64,000 nucleotides of DNA from Methanomassiliicoccaceae archaeon UBA370 (GTDB taxonomy: Archaea; Thermoplasmatota; Thermoplasmata; Methanomassiliicoccales; Methanomethylophilaceae), in assembly GCA_002505345.1 (NCBI GenBank), contig DAUY01000010.1:16982-80981 (forward strand), in the 5' to 3' direction. Shown in pieces: positions 15,496 to 23,722 of this stretch; the stretch's first letter is position 1, and every line of letters starts with the position of its first letter. The notes beneath the pieces were generated by a model, which did no database searches, was not told the DNA's origin, and saw only the letters and a program-made list of their open reading frames with translations. Made by a program: the position numbers and the translations under genes.

Positions 15496-16757
15496 CCTAT
15501 CAAGTCCTCCGGTGAAATGAATGGCAGAGCCTCATACCTCCCTATGGAGTATCCTTTTCGAGCGTCTGTATCCTTTCTCACACCTTTGAAATCAGACAGA
15601 GAATAAAGCTCGGAAGAACCGTCAGATGGATTTTTTCTTGTGAAAAATATCTGATCCCTTCTGAACAGTTCTGCGGTGTCCATAAGCATCTGATCGTGAG
15701 TACTTACGATTATCTGGGCCCCCTTGGGGTTCTGATTTGACTTGAACTGCGATATGATCCAGTGGGAAATGTCGGAGTGCAGATATAATCCGAACTCGTC
15801 TATTATTATCGTCTTGCCGTTCTGCAGCGAGTCAATAATCGGCCCCATTATGCACAGCATCTGCATGGTGCCGTTTGATTCGATACCGATAGGAAAATAG
15901 AGGTCTTTCTCGTCAGCATCCGAATCATTAAAATCATGTTTTAGTGCAAGGTCGACCGATGTTACTTTTTTGGCCAAGATTGACTTGACGTAGTCGAGGA
16001 GCTGCGAGGGGATATCGTGCTCCAGCTCTGAGATGTCTTTTTTCTCGACATTGCTTATCACATCAGAAATGCCGAAGTCGGCGATCTTCATTGCGCGTAT
16101 CATGAGTCTTTTTGCATCGGGAGAGTCGTTTATCATCTGTGCGACCCGAGTAAAAAGACCTTTTGCTTCGCCAGCTATGAATATTATGTCCTCGACCATG
16201 CCTCTGTGGGCCTTGAGGCATATTTCATTGTTGAACTGTGCGGCCACAGATATATAGGTAGAATTGGGAGCGGTCTTCTCCGAAATCTCTTTCTGGTTCT
16301 TCATGACCTTGGTAAACGTGAATTCGGAGCCTTCTCTGTCGAAAACTTTGCTTCTGCGCCCATTAGGATAATGATAAAGCGACTCGGAAACAACTTTGTT
16401 GCTGTCGAATGAAAGAGAATAATGATACAGGACCCCGTCGGTAACGAATCTGATCTCCATTTCCACTGGCTCTTTCACTGTCTTGGATGACAGACGAAAC
16501 GGCTGGTATTGAGTTATTTTCATATTCGGGATGCGAGGCATCCTGACCATATCTATCAAAACACTCACGGCACGGAGGATATACGATTTTCCAGAAGAGT
16601 TCGGACCGAATATAGCTGCCGAACAGAGTGCTTCTTCACCGATTGCCGGACAATCGATAAGATTCTCGGGATGCTCGTCCGCAGAGGTCCTCTGAAGGCT
16701 TAGCCTCGTCTTGTCACGGAACGGACCGTAATTCTTTACGGAAAAATCGATGAGCAT
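15474..16757 (-). CDS. AAA/ABC-type ATPase, RloA-like, partner of RloB
   Basis: 427 residues with an SMC/ABC-like ATPase fold: Walker A GPNSSGKS at 51-58, a signature-like ESNGTMQML at 293-301, Walker B TIIIDEF at about 316-322 and STHD at 352-355. N-terminus FSVKNYGPFRD is the usual start of AAA_15/AAA_21 defence ATPases. It is followed by the RloB-like gene in an overlapping pair. A palindromic operator lies at its promoter. Probable sensor/ATPase of an anti-phage system, by analogy to families; no restriction-modification genes are adjacent. Confidence 0.78.
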   Translation of the reverse strand: MLIDFSVKNYGPFRDKTRLSLQRTSADEHPENLIDCPAIGEEALCSAAIFGPNSSGKSYILRAVSVLIDMVRMPRIPNMKITQYQPFRLSSKTVKEPVEMEIRFVTDGVLYHYSLSFDSNKVVSESLYHYPNGRRSKVFDREGSEFTFTKVMKNQKEISEKTAPNSTYISVAAQFNNEICLKAHRGMVEDIIFIAGEAKGLFTRVAQMINDSPDAKRLMIRAMKIADFGISDVISNVEKKDISELEHDIPSQLLDYVKSILAKKVTSVDLALKHDFNDSDADEKDLYFPIGIESNGTMQMLCIMGPIIDSLQNGKTIIIDEFGLYLHSDISHWIISQFKSNQNPKGAQIIVSTHDQMLMDTAELFRRDQIFFTRKNPSDGSSELYSLSDFKGVRKDTDARKGYSIGRYEALPFISPEDLIGWESKEP

Positions 16758-16762
16758 GTATG

Positions 16763-16782
16763 TATATTACCGTTGTAATATA
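16763..16782 (-). promoter_or_regulatory. palindromic operator at rloA-like promoter
   Basis: Perfect 8-bp arms TATATTAC and GTAATATA with a 4-bp spacer, beginning 6 bp upstream of the ATG at 16757. An overlapping second palindrome TGTAAT-N7-ATTACA spans 16774-16792. Both cover the likely TATA element on the minus strand (TTTTTTATATTAC, about 16778-16790) and the predicted start site, the position of an archaeal repressor site. No regulator gene is adjacent. Confidence 0.5.
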
Positions 16783-16923
16783 AAAAATTACATAATTTCA
16801 CAAATATTGCTTTTAGACAGTCAATTTTTTATCTTTGGATAGACAGATTTAGTATACTTTTCCGGCGTATGATACTCTATCGCATAGTAGTGCATTGCTC
16901 CCTACCTGAACAAATAACAATAT

Positions 16924-17041
16924 GTTTATATAGAAGGACAAACTAATAATAGTGTAAGTCCGAGCGGAAAGATTCGGTATTCTCAGCTATTTGAAACGAG
17001 ATACCGGACGGTAAGGACATCAAGATCAGGAGGTAACAGAA
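16924..17041 (+). promoter_or_regulatory. promoter and structured leader of cdc48
   Basis: TATA element GTTTATATAG at 16924-16933 predicts a start near 16957 and a leader of about 85 nt, long for this genome. The leader can fold a 9-bp stem with one bulge (16975-16984 with 16998-17006, CGGTATTCTC against GAGATACCG). A strong ribosome site AGGAGGT lies 7 bp before the ATG. Confidence 0.5.
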
Positions 17042-19213
17042 ATGGCAATGAAAGACAGGTCCGACAAGGCCATCAAGGTCGCGGAGCTCAAGCCCGGAGA
17101 GGCGGGGAGAGGCGTGGTCAGGCTCGACCCGGAGCTCATGACCGTGATGGACATCAGGGTCGGGGACATAGTAGAGGTATCCGGAGACAAGAGGACGGTT
17201 GCAAAGGTCCTCAGAGGAGGGCCCGAGGACGCCAACCGCGGAATCGTCAGAATGGACGGCACCACGAGAAGGAACGCCGGGACCTCCATGGACGAGAAGG
17301 TCGCGATAAAGAAGGTAACTGCCAAGAACGCCGCGAAGATAACGTTCTCGCCGACGGACCAGCTGAGGCTCCAGGGCGGGGACGAATACCTCAAGCAGGT
17401 GTTCGAGGGGCGTGCGTTCTCCAAAGGGGACGTCATCGCCCTGAACGTGATGGGTAACAAGATGGAGCTGGTGGTCACGTCTTTCGCCCCTTCGGGCGAG
17501 GCCGCGATAATGACCTCGGCCACGCAGGTCAAGGTCAGCGAGAAGCCGGCGGACGCGACGTCGGGAGACATACCGAAGGTGTCCTATGACGACATCGGCG
17601 GACTTGGCGACGCGGTCAACAAGATCAGGGAGATGGTGGAGCTTCCGCTGAAGCACCCCGAACTGTTCAAGAGGCTCGGCATAGAGGCCCCCAAGGGGGT
17701 CCTCCTTCACGGTCCTCCCGGAACCGGAAAGACCATGCTCGCCAAGGCCGTCGCCGGAGAGACGAGCAGCAACTTCGTCTACGTCGGAGGGCCCGAGATA
17801 ATGAGCAAGTTCTACGGCGAGTCCGAGGAGAAGCTCAGGGAGATCTTCAAGGATGCCGAGGAGAACGCGCCCAGCATCATATTCATCGACGAGATAGACA
17901 GCATCGCACCCAAGAGGGACGAGGTGACCGGAGAGACCGAGCGCCGCGTCGTGGCACAGATGCTGGCCCTCATGGACGGGCTCAAGGCACGCGGCAAGGT
18001 CGTGGTCATAGGGGCCACCAACAGGCCGAACTCCATCGACGAGGCCCTGAGGAGGCCCGGAAGGTTCGACAGGGAGATCGAGATAGGCATACCCGACAGG
18101 GACGGAAGGCTGGAGATCCTCCAGATACACACCCGCGGGATGCCGATAGACGACAGCGTCGACCTGGGGCTAGTGGCCGACAGGACCCACGGGTACGCGG
18201 GTGCGGACATCTCCGCCCTGACCAAAGAGGCGGCGATGGCATCCCTCAGACGCGTGCTCCCAGACATCGACACCGAGAACGAGGAGGTCCCCGGAGAGGT
18301 GCTGAACAAGATCAACGTCACCGCGGACGACTTCCGCGATGCGTTCAAGGACATGCAGCCATCCACCATGAGGGAGGTGCTTATCGAGCGCCCCAACGTG
18401 AAATGGGACGATATCGGCGCACTTGCGGCGGTGAAGCAGGACCTCAAGGAGGCCGTCGAATGGCCTCTGAAGTACGCGAAAGTGTTCGAGCACATGGGCG
18501 CGAAGCCGCCCAAGGGAATCCTGCTCTACGGTCCGCCCGGAACCGGAAAGACCATGCTCGCCAAGGCCGTTGCGACGGAGTCCGAGGCGAACTTCATATC
18601 GGTCAAGGGACCGGAGTTCCTCAACAAATGGGTCGGGGAGTCCGAGAAGGCCGTGAGAGAGACGTTCAGGAAGGCTAGGCAGGCGTCGCCCTGCGTCGTC
18701 TTCATGGATGAGATCGACAGCATAGCACCCAACAGAGGGTCCGGGAGCTGCGACAGCAACGTGACCGAACGCGTGGTGTCCCAGCTGCTGACCGAGATGG
18801 ACGGGCTGGAGGCCCTGAACAACGTGGTGGTCATAGCGGCGACCAACCGCCCCGACATGATCGACCCCGCGCTGCTCAGACCGGGAAGGTTCGACAAGAG
18901 CATGCTCGTGGCTCCCCCCGACGAAGAGTCCAGGGAGGCGATATTCGGAATACACACCAGAGGCAAGCCTCTGGAGGACGATGTGGACCTGAAGAAGCTC
19001 GCCGGCATGACCGAGGGATGCACCGGAGCAGACATCGCGGCCATATGCAACGAGGCCGTCATGACTTCGGTCAGGCGCCTCGTGGCATCCGGGGATGTTC
19101 CGGACCAGGAGGCCATCGACGCATGCAAGGTTGCCATGAAGGACTTCGAGGGCGCGGTCGATAAGTTCGGACCGGCCGCGGCCAGGAGGCTGAAGGAATA
19201 CAGCGGGTACTGA
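17042..19213 (+). CDS. cdc48: AAA ATPase Cdc48/VCP
   Basis: Double-ring AAA unfoldase that extracts and unfolds proteins, often for the proteasome. 723 residues: N-domain about 1-185, D1 with GPPGTGKTML and DEIDSIAPKRDE, D2 with a second GPPGTGKTML and DEIDSIAPNRGS, and a short tail ending LKEYSGY. Both Walker A/B and second-region-of-homology segments are intact. Followed at 38 bp by an Hsp20 gene, a likely protein-quality-control operon. Confidence 0.97.
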   Translation: MAMKDRSDKAIKVAELKPGEAGRGVVRLDPELMTVMDIRVGDIVEVSGDKRTVAKVLRGGPEDANRGIVRMDGTTRRNAGTSMDEKVAIKKVTAKNAAKITFSPTDQLRLQGGDEYLKQVFEGRAFSKGDVIALNVMGNKMELVVTSFAPSGEAAIMTSATQVKVSEKPADATSGDIPKVSYDDIGGLGDAVNKIREMVELPLKHPELFKRLGIEAPKGVLLHGPPGTGKTMLAKAVAGETSSNFVYVGGPEIMSKFYGESEEKLREIFKDAEENAPSIIFIDEIDSIAPKRDEVTGETERRVVAQMLALMDGLKARGKVVVIGATNRPNSIDEALRRPGRFDREIEIGIPDRDGRLEILQIHTRGMPIDDSVDLGLVADRTHGYAGADISALTKEAAMASLRRVLPDIDTENEEVPGEVLNKINVTADDFRDAFKDMQPSTMREVLIERPNVKWDDIGALAAVKQDLKEAVEWPLKYAKVFEHMGAKPPKGILLYGPPGTGKTMLAKAVATESEANFISVKGPEFLNKWVGESEKAVRETFRKARQASPCVVFMDEIDSIAPNRGSGSCDSNVTERVVSQLLTEMDGLEALNNVVVIAATNRPDMIDPALLRPGRFDKSMLVAPPDEESREAIFGIHTRGKPLEDDVDLKKLAGMTEGCTGADIAAICNEAVMTSVRRLVASGDVPDQEAIDACKVAMKDFEGAVDKFGPAAARRLKEYSGY

Positions 19214-19251
19214 AAAAGAAAAGAGAAGACATGAAAAAAGGAGTGATAGAG

Positions 19252-19737
19252 ATGAGCGAAGACATTTGGAACATACTGTTCAGGGAGTTCGAGAACTTCA
19301 ACAGAAGGATGGACGAGATGCTCTCCGGATTCGATGATCTGAGCGGCCCCGATGTCAAGACCTACGGGTACACGATGTACCGCGGTCCCGACGGGGTCGC
19401 CCACGTCAAGGAATTCGGGAACGCCGCAGGGGAGCTGGGCCTTCCTTCGGCAGATACGGTGAGGGAACCCTTCACCGACGTGACCCGGGAAGGGGACGTC
19501 GTCAGGGTCGTGGCGGAGGTCCCGGGAGCCAAGAAAGAGGACATCGTGCTCGATGCAACCTCCGACTCGTTATCGATCTCCGTGGACGCTGGCAACAAGA
19601 AATACCGCAAGACGGTGGCCCTGCCCTGCGAAGTAGACATTGGCTCCGCGAAGGCGGAGTACAACAACGGCATCCTGGAGGTCAGCTTCAGGTCTGAAGA
19701 CGAGATGAAGTCGGGCAGGCGCATAGAAGTCGACTGA
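19252..19737 (+). CDS. hsp20: small heat shock protein Hsp20
   Basis: 161-residue alpha-crystallin chaperone that holds unfolded proteins. The core domain runs from about residue 75 (DVTREGDVVRVVAEVPGAKKEDI) to the end, with NNGILEVSF as the penultimate strand. The IXI motif at the tail is not clear. I chose the ATG at 19252, 8 bp after AAGGAG; an ATG at 19231 lacks a ribosome site. Downstream of cdc48. Confidence 0.93.
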   Translation: MSEDIWNILFREFENFNRRMDEMLSGFDDLSGPDVKTYGYTMYRGPDGVAHVKEFGNAAGELGLPSADTVREPFTDVTREGDVVRVVAEVPGAKKEDIVLDATSDSLSISVDAGNKKYRKTVALPCEVDIGSAKAEYNNGILEVSFRSEDEMKSGRRIEVD

Positions 19738-19753
19738 TGATACCTAAAGGGTT

Positions 19754-19796
19754 GTTTTTCCCTCAAAAACTTTTTAAGCCGGCCCGGGCGGCCGGC
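19754..19796 (+). terminator. terminator region after hsp20
   Basis: Two T-runs (19755-19759 and 19771-19775) are followed by a perfect 7-bp GC stem, GCCGGCC and GGCCGGC with a 5-nt loop at 19778-19796. The T-runs precede the stem, so U-tract-dependent archaeal termination is the more likely mechanism. Confidence 0.5.
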
Positions 19797-19824
19797 CTCC
19801 CCCCTTAAATAAAATGTGAGTGAA

Positions 19825-19833
19825 TCTTTATAG
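19825..19833 (+). promoter_or_regulatory. TATA box of COG1395 regulator
   Basis: TCTTTATAG lies 22-30 bp before the GTG at 19855, which would then be the first codon of a leaderless transcript. Confidence 0.55.
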
Positions 19834-19854
19834 AAGAACTACCACTTTATTACC

Positions 19855-20802
19855 GTGAGCAGAGCGGAGCTTATTGAATCCACCCGCGCCATACTGACAG
19901 GCGCCGGTTACGAGGTGTCCTCCACCCTGAATCTGCGGAGCGTCTGCTTCGACATAGTCGCCCGCAGGGACGACAAACTGCTGATCATAAAGATACTCAG
20001 CAACGTCGATGCCTTTTCAAGGGAGAACGCCGAGGAGATGAAGGTCCTAGCCGAGGCTCTGAAGGCCAGTCCGCTGCTCATAGGGGAAAGGTCCAGCTCC
20101 GGAGTTCTGGAGCTGGGGATCGTATATTCAAGGTTCAACATCCCCATCATCTCCAACGAGACACTGGCAGACCATACGATAGAGGAGGTCCCTCCGTTGA
20201 TATTCGCGGCGCCCGGCGGGCTTTACGTCAAACTGGACGGCGAACTTCTGAAGAGCATCAGGAACAGGGAGGGCCTCAGCCTTGGCGCGATAGCCGAGAT
20301 GGCAGGCGTCTCAAGGCGCACGGTGCAGATGTACGAATCGGGCATGGGGGCGATGATAGACGCCGCGCTCCGCATCGAGGAGTTCCTTAACACACCGATG
20401 ATCCTGCCTCTGGACCCGTTCGCATACAAGACGGAGGACACCGCCAACAAGTACGAGATCACCGGCGCGGCCCGCACCGGATCGGAAGTGCTGAACAAAC
20501 TTCTGGATATAGGTTTCAGCGTCACGCCGGTGATGAAGAGCCCCTTCGATGCCCTTTCGAGGGTGGAGGAGATCATCATCCTGACCGGCACCGGATCGGA
20601 CGAGGAGAAGCTGATACAGAGGGCCTCCGTTACTTCGGAGGTCTCCAGCCTGGCCGGAAGGCCTTCTGTGGTGATAGTCGAGCGCACCAGGGACCGCAAC
20701 AACATCAAGACCACCGCTGTCATATCGACGGAAGAGCTCAGGAAGATAGACGACAGCGACGAGCTCACAGACCTGGTCATGACGAGGAGCACAAAGAAAT
20801 GA
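19855..20802 (+). CDS. archaeal HTH transcriptional regulator (COG1395)
   Basis: 315 residues in two parts: an N-terminal nuclease-like fold (CFDIVARRDDKLLIIKIL, about 28-48) that resembles an inactive Holliday-resolvase/restriction fold, and a Cro/C1 helix-turn-helix near 140-165 (LGAIAEMAGVSRRTVQMYE), then an alpha/beta tail. This layout is that of the archaeal putative HTH regulator family COG1395, whose targets are unknown. GTG start, probably leaderless. Its stop overlaps the next ATG by 4 bp. Confidence 0.82.
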   Translation: MSRAELIESTRAILTGAGYEVSSTLNLRSVCFDIVARRDDKLLIIKILSNVDAFSRENAEEMKVLAEALKASPLLIGERSSSGVLELGIVYSRFNIPIISNETLADHTIEEVPPLIFAAPGGLYVKLDGELLKSIRNREGLSLGAIAEMAGVSRRTVQMYESGMGAMIDAALRIEEFLNTPMILPLDPFAYKTEDTANKYEITGAARTGSEVLNKLLDIGFSVTPVMKSPFDALSRVEEIIILTGTGSDEEKLIQRASVTSEVSSLAGRPSVVIVERTRDRNNIKTTAVISTEELRKIDDSDELTDLVMTRSTKK

Positions 20803-21410
20803 TATCCCTTAAGGCCGGGGATGCCGTGATCGACATCCTGCCTGTGGTCAGGGGGCTTCCCGAGTACGGCAGAGCGGTCAGGGAGGCCTTCGGAAGATAC
20901 GACCGGTACGCGGCATCCCTCAGCCCCGAGGAGATCGTCGGGGTAAGGAACCGGGCGGAGCTTGTGGACGGATATGAGCCCGGAGAGCTGGAGGCCGTCT
21001 TCGCGAAGAGGCTCTCGGAGTTCGGCGAGGTCAGCCTCCCGGCGCCGGCCTGGTGCGAGCTGGTGGACCTTTGCGATTCGAACTCGAAATCACTTTCTGC
21101 CTTGGACATGCCCGACTGCGAATATACCGAACTTTATTGCCTGAGCGTAAGCTCGATGGAGTTCGTGAGGGAGCACCGTCTCGCGAAGAAGGGGATGAAG
21201 AAGAAGTTCGACATGTCCTCGCCCGAGTCTTTCGTCAGGGACTGGGACAGGCATGTGAACGCCGTGAGGGGCTTCCGGTACCTGAGCGGCCTCCGCGAGA
21301 GGTATATATCCCTGCGCCTGTCCGATATCTCTAAAAACGGAGGACGTGTCCTTGCCGTTATCGATTCCGAGAGGGTGGACGGCGTGGTCGGCCTTATGGG
21401 TGATGAATAA
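20799..21410 (+). CDS. conserved protein, possibly distant TraB-like
   Basis: 203 soluble residues. The C-terminal stretch LRERYISLRLSDISKNGGRVLAVIDSERVDGV resembles the R-x-x-YM...G-x-VLAVVGAGHV-GI signature of TraB-family proteins, but the diagnostic GxxH is not conserved, so the link is weak. It overlaps the COG1395 regulator by ATGA and abuts the CPBP protease gene, so the three are one transcript. Confidence 0.6.
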   Translation: MISLKAGDAVIDILPVVRGLPEYGRAVREAFGRYDRYAASLSPEEIVGVRNRAELVDGYEPGELEAVFAKRLSEFGEVSLPAPAWCELVDLCDSNSKSLSALDMPDCEYTELYCLSVSSMEFVREHRLAKKGMKKKFDMSSPESFVRDWDRHVNAVRGFRYLSGLRERYISLRLSDISKNGGRVLAVIDSERVDGVVGLMGDE

Positions 21411-22513
21411 TGCAGGCTAAATGCCCGGAATGCGCAAAAAACCAAGATCTGGGACATGCGTTCTGCGGAGGGTGCGGCAACAAACTGGACTGTCCCGAAT
21501 GCGCCCGTTACCGTACGGCCGGCACCCCTTTCTGCGGAGGGTGCGGAAGGAGATTGGGCACCCAGTACGCGTATGTGCCCGAAAACAGAAATTACGGCCC
21601 GGTCTTCTGGGCATCTTTGTTGGCCATGGTCTTTGTCATGATCATACTGGCCGTGGAAGGATCGACCCTGGTCATCAGATTCGCAGACGTTTTCGTCTAT
21701 GCGCCGGATATCGAGTACGGCCTTCTGATCCTCCTTCCCTCTCCTCATGTGTTACTGTTTTTCTCGGGGGCATGGTCCCAGGCATACTGGGCGTTCCTGG
21801 TGGCGGCCGTTATGCTCAGCTTCGCCCGGCTCGCCTGGGAGATGTACTCCAAGCATATGGAAAACGGACAGGAGGAAAATAAGAAGGGGCTCGAAGACAC
21901 CAGCGCATACTGGCTCGGCCTGTTATGGCCTTCGACTATAGTCATACAGCTGGCCATAATGTTGCCGGTTGCTTTGGGGAGCGGCACCGGACTTCCTTCG
22001 TTCGGTACTAACGACGAACGTTACATGATGTTCGTACTCGCAAGTGCCAGCGTATGGGAGGAGGTCATCACCCGGGTCCTTATCATAGGTCTTCCGCTGG
22101 CGGTGTTCGCTTTGATATCGAATAAGGAGCGGCCTGCGAGATATCTGCTGGGCGGCTTCGGCATCAGCAAGGCGGCCATGATCCTGATAATAATTTCCTC
22201 CGCGGTCTTCGGATACGCCCATTACGACGGGTGGGGAATTATAAAGATCCTGCCTTCGTTCATATTCGGACTGGCGGCAGGCTATCTTTATTCGAAATAC
22301 GGTCTTTACGCTTCGATACTTCTGCACTTCGTCAACGACTACCTTCAGTCCTTCCTTTGGATGGGCATGGGGTCGGTGTCGATGTCGATCCTCATACTGT
22401 CGCTCCTGGGTCTGGGCATAGTCACCACGGTGATACTTGCAGTAAAGGGAGTGCCCTTCGCAAAGGGCTTCCGTCACCGTGAGTTCTTCCCGGACTCATT
22501 CAAGAAGGATTGA
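21410..22513 (+). CDS. CPBP/CAAX-type membrane protease with twin zinc ribbons
   Basis: 367 residues. Residues 1-45 hold two zinc ribbons, each C-x2-C-x10ish-C-x2-C (CPECAKNQ...CGGCG twice). Seven or eight membrane helices follow. The CPBP glutamate protease motifs are present: EEVITR (near 222), FGYAHYDGWG (near 270) and HFVNDYLQ (near 305). Bacterial relatives include bacteriocin-immunity proteins; eukaryotic Rce1 processes CAAX proteins. The cytosolic twin ribbon is an unusual fusion for a CPBP protein. Overlaps the 3' end of the opposite-strand gene by 18 bp. Confidence 0.85.
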   Translation: MQAKCPECAKNQDLGHAFCGGCGNKLDCPECARYRTAGTPFCGGCGRRLGTQYAYVPENRNYGPVFWASLLAMVFVMIILAVEGSTLVIRFADVFVYAPDIEYGLLILLPSPHVLLFFSGAWSQAYWAFLVAAVMLSFARLAWEMYSKHMENGQEENKKGLEDTSAYWLGLLWPSTIVIQLAIMLPVALGSGTGLPSFGTNDERYMMFVLASASVWEEVITRVLIIGLPLAVFALISNKERPARYLLGGFGISKAAMILIIISSAVFGYAHYDGWGIIKILPSFIFGLAAGYLYSKYGLYASILLHFVNDYLQSFLWMGMGSVSMSILILSLLGLGIVTTVILAVKGVPFAKGFRHREFFPDSFKKD

Positions 22514-23260
22514 CAGCCTTCTCTTTGACTCGGCCGCCGATGCCAGCGATTTCGACTCTATTATGTAGAGTCCCTTGTACCAGGAAAGCGACTCCATGGT
22601 CTTGGGGAAATCCACCGTGCCGTCACCTACGGTCATGTGGGTGTCATTGTCCCCCATGTTGTCGTGCACGTGTACGTTGACTATCCTGTCCCTGAACGTC
22701 GATATCATCTCGTCCGTCTGCCCTGTCGTATTCGCGTGGCCTATGTCGAAGCAGACTCCGAGGTTCGTTCCTTCTATTATCTCTCCGAGTTCGGCGGCGG
22801 TCTTTCCCAGCATCGGCTGGAAGTTGGGCATGTTCTCGATCGCAAAAGTGACCCCGTACTCGGAAGCGGTCCTGTCGAGAGTCCTCATCGACTTCTTGGC
22901 CATCTCCACGGCCTTCCTCTCCATGCCTGGCACGCTCAGGGACGAAACCCCGGGATGGACGGTTATCATCTTGACTCCGGTCTCCGCCGCCAGCTCGGCG
23001 GTGGATATCATCTCCAGTATGGAGGCCTCGCGCATCCTCTCCGTCAGAGAGGCGAGGTTCGTGTCGCTTATGGGCGAATGCAGCGAATATGTCATTTTAT
23101 AGGATGTCCTTATGGCGTTCAGCCTCGACCATATGGAGGAAAGGCTGTGCTCCGCCTCCGCGAATATCTCCCAGTGGCCGAACTCCTTGGACACTGCCTG
23201 CATCATCTCTTCCAGCGGATGTGCGCTGAACTCCGTGCATGAAACTCCGATCATAACCAT
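22496..23260 (-). CDS. sugar phosphate isomerase/epimerase-like TIM barrel
   Basis: 254 residues of the xylose-isomerase-like AP endonuclease 2 superfamily: VKMITVHPG, FAIENMPNF, VCFDIGHANT and VNVHVHDN supply the metal-binding His/Glu/Asp at the strand ends. Substrate unknown. It overlaps the UPF0201 gene upstream by 10 bp and is transcribed with it. A paralogous barrel lies at 63050. Confidence 0.82.
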   Translation of the reverse strand: MVMIGVSCTEFSAHPLEEMMQAVSKEFGHWEIFAEAEHSLSSIWSRLNAIRTSYKMTYSLHSPISDTNLASLTERMREASILEMISTAELAAETGVKMITVHPGVSSLSVPGMERKAVEMAKKSMRTLDRTASEYGVTFAIENMPNFQPMLGKTAAELGEIIEGTNLGVCFDIGHANTTGQTDEMISTFRDRIVNVHVHDNMGDNDTHMTVGDGTVDFPKTMESLSWYKGLYIIESKSLASAAESKRRLSILLE

Positions 23261-23640
23261 ACCTCTTCTCCGTCAAGGGTGCGGGGGAGCATGCTGTCGA
23301 TGTATCCCTCGATGTCTTCGTCATCGATGCGGACGTCGATCGTTCCCAGCACGGCCCCTTTGGTCGCGAAAGATACCTTCCCCACGGTCGCCACCTGTTT
23401 GTTCAGGTGGAACGTGGTGCGCTCGTCGCCCAGTCCCTTTATCAGAACTGCGCGCGCGGCGTCCAATATCTTCTGCCGCCTCACCAACATGGAGAAGTGC
23501 TCTATGCCTGGCGCCGCGCCCTCGAACCCCCAGGGCGTCCTTTCCATCGAGGCGTCCGGGAATATTTTCATCACGGCTTCCAGGACCAGACCCTCGGACT
23601 CGCTGGGATTTACGGGGCAGGATATCCTGACGGATGTCAT
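23251..23640 (-). CDS. UPF0201 family protein
   Basis: 129 residues matching archaeal UPF0201: ISCPVNPSES near the start, a ferredoxin-like alternation of strands and helices, and FHLNKQVATVGKVSF. The family has an RNA-binding-like fold but no established role. Overlaps the downstream sugar isomerase-like gene. Confidence 0.8.
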   Translation of the reverse strand: MTSVRISCPVNPSESEGLVLEAVMKIFPDASMERTPWGFEGAAPGIEHFSMLVRRQKILDAARAVLIKGLGDERTTFHLNKQVATVGKVSFATKGAVLGTIDVRIDDEDIEGYIDSMLPRTLDGEEVWL

Positions 23641-23722
23641 GTCCAGGAGATTGATTGTGTGTATTTAACCCTCCCCGGAGGACGGGCAATTATTATGTAT
23701 CTGGGATGCAACATACCCGGAC

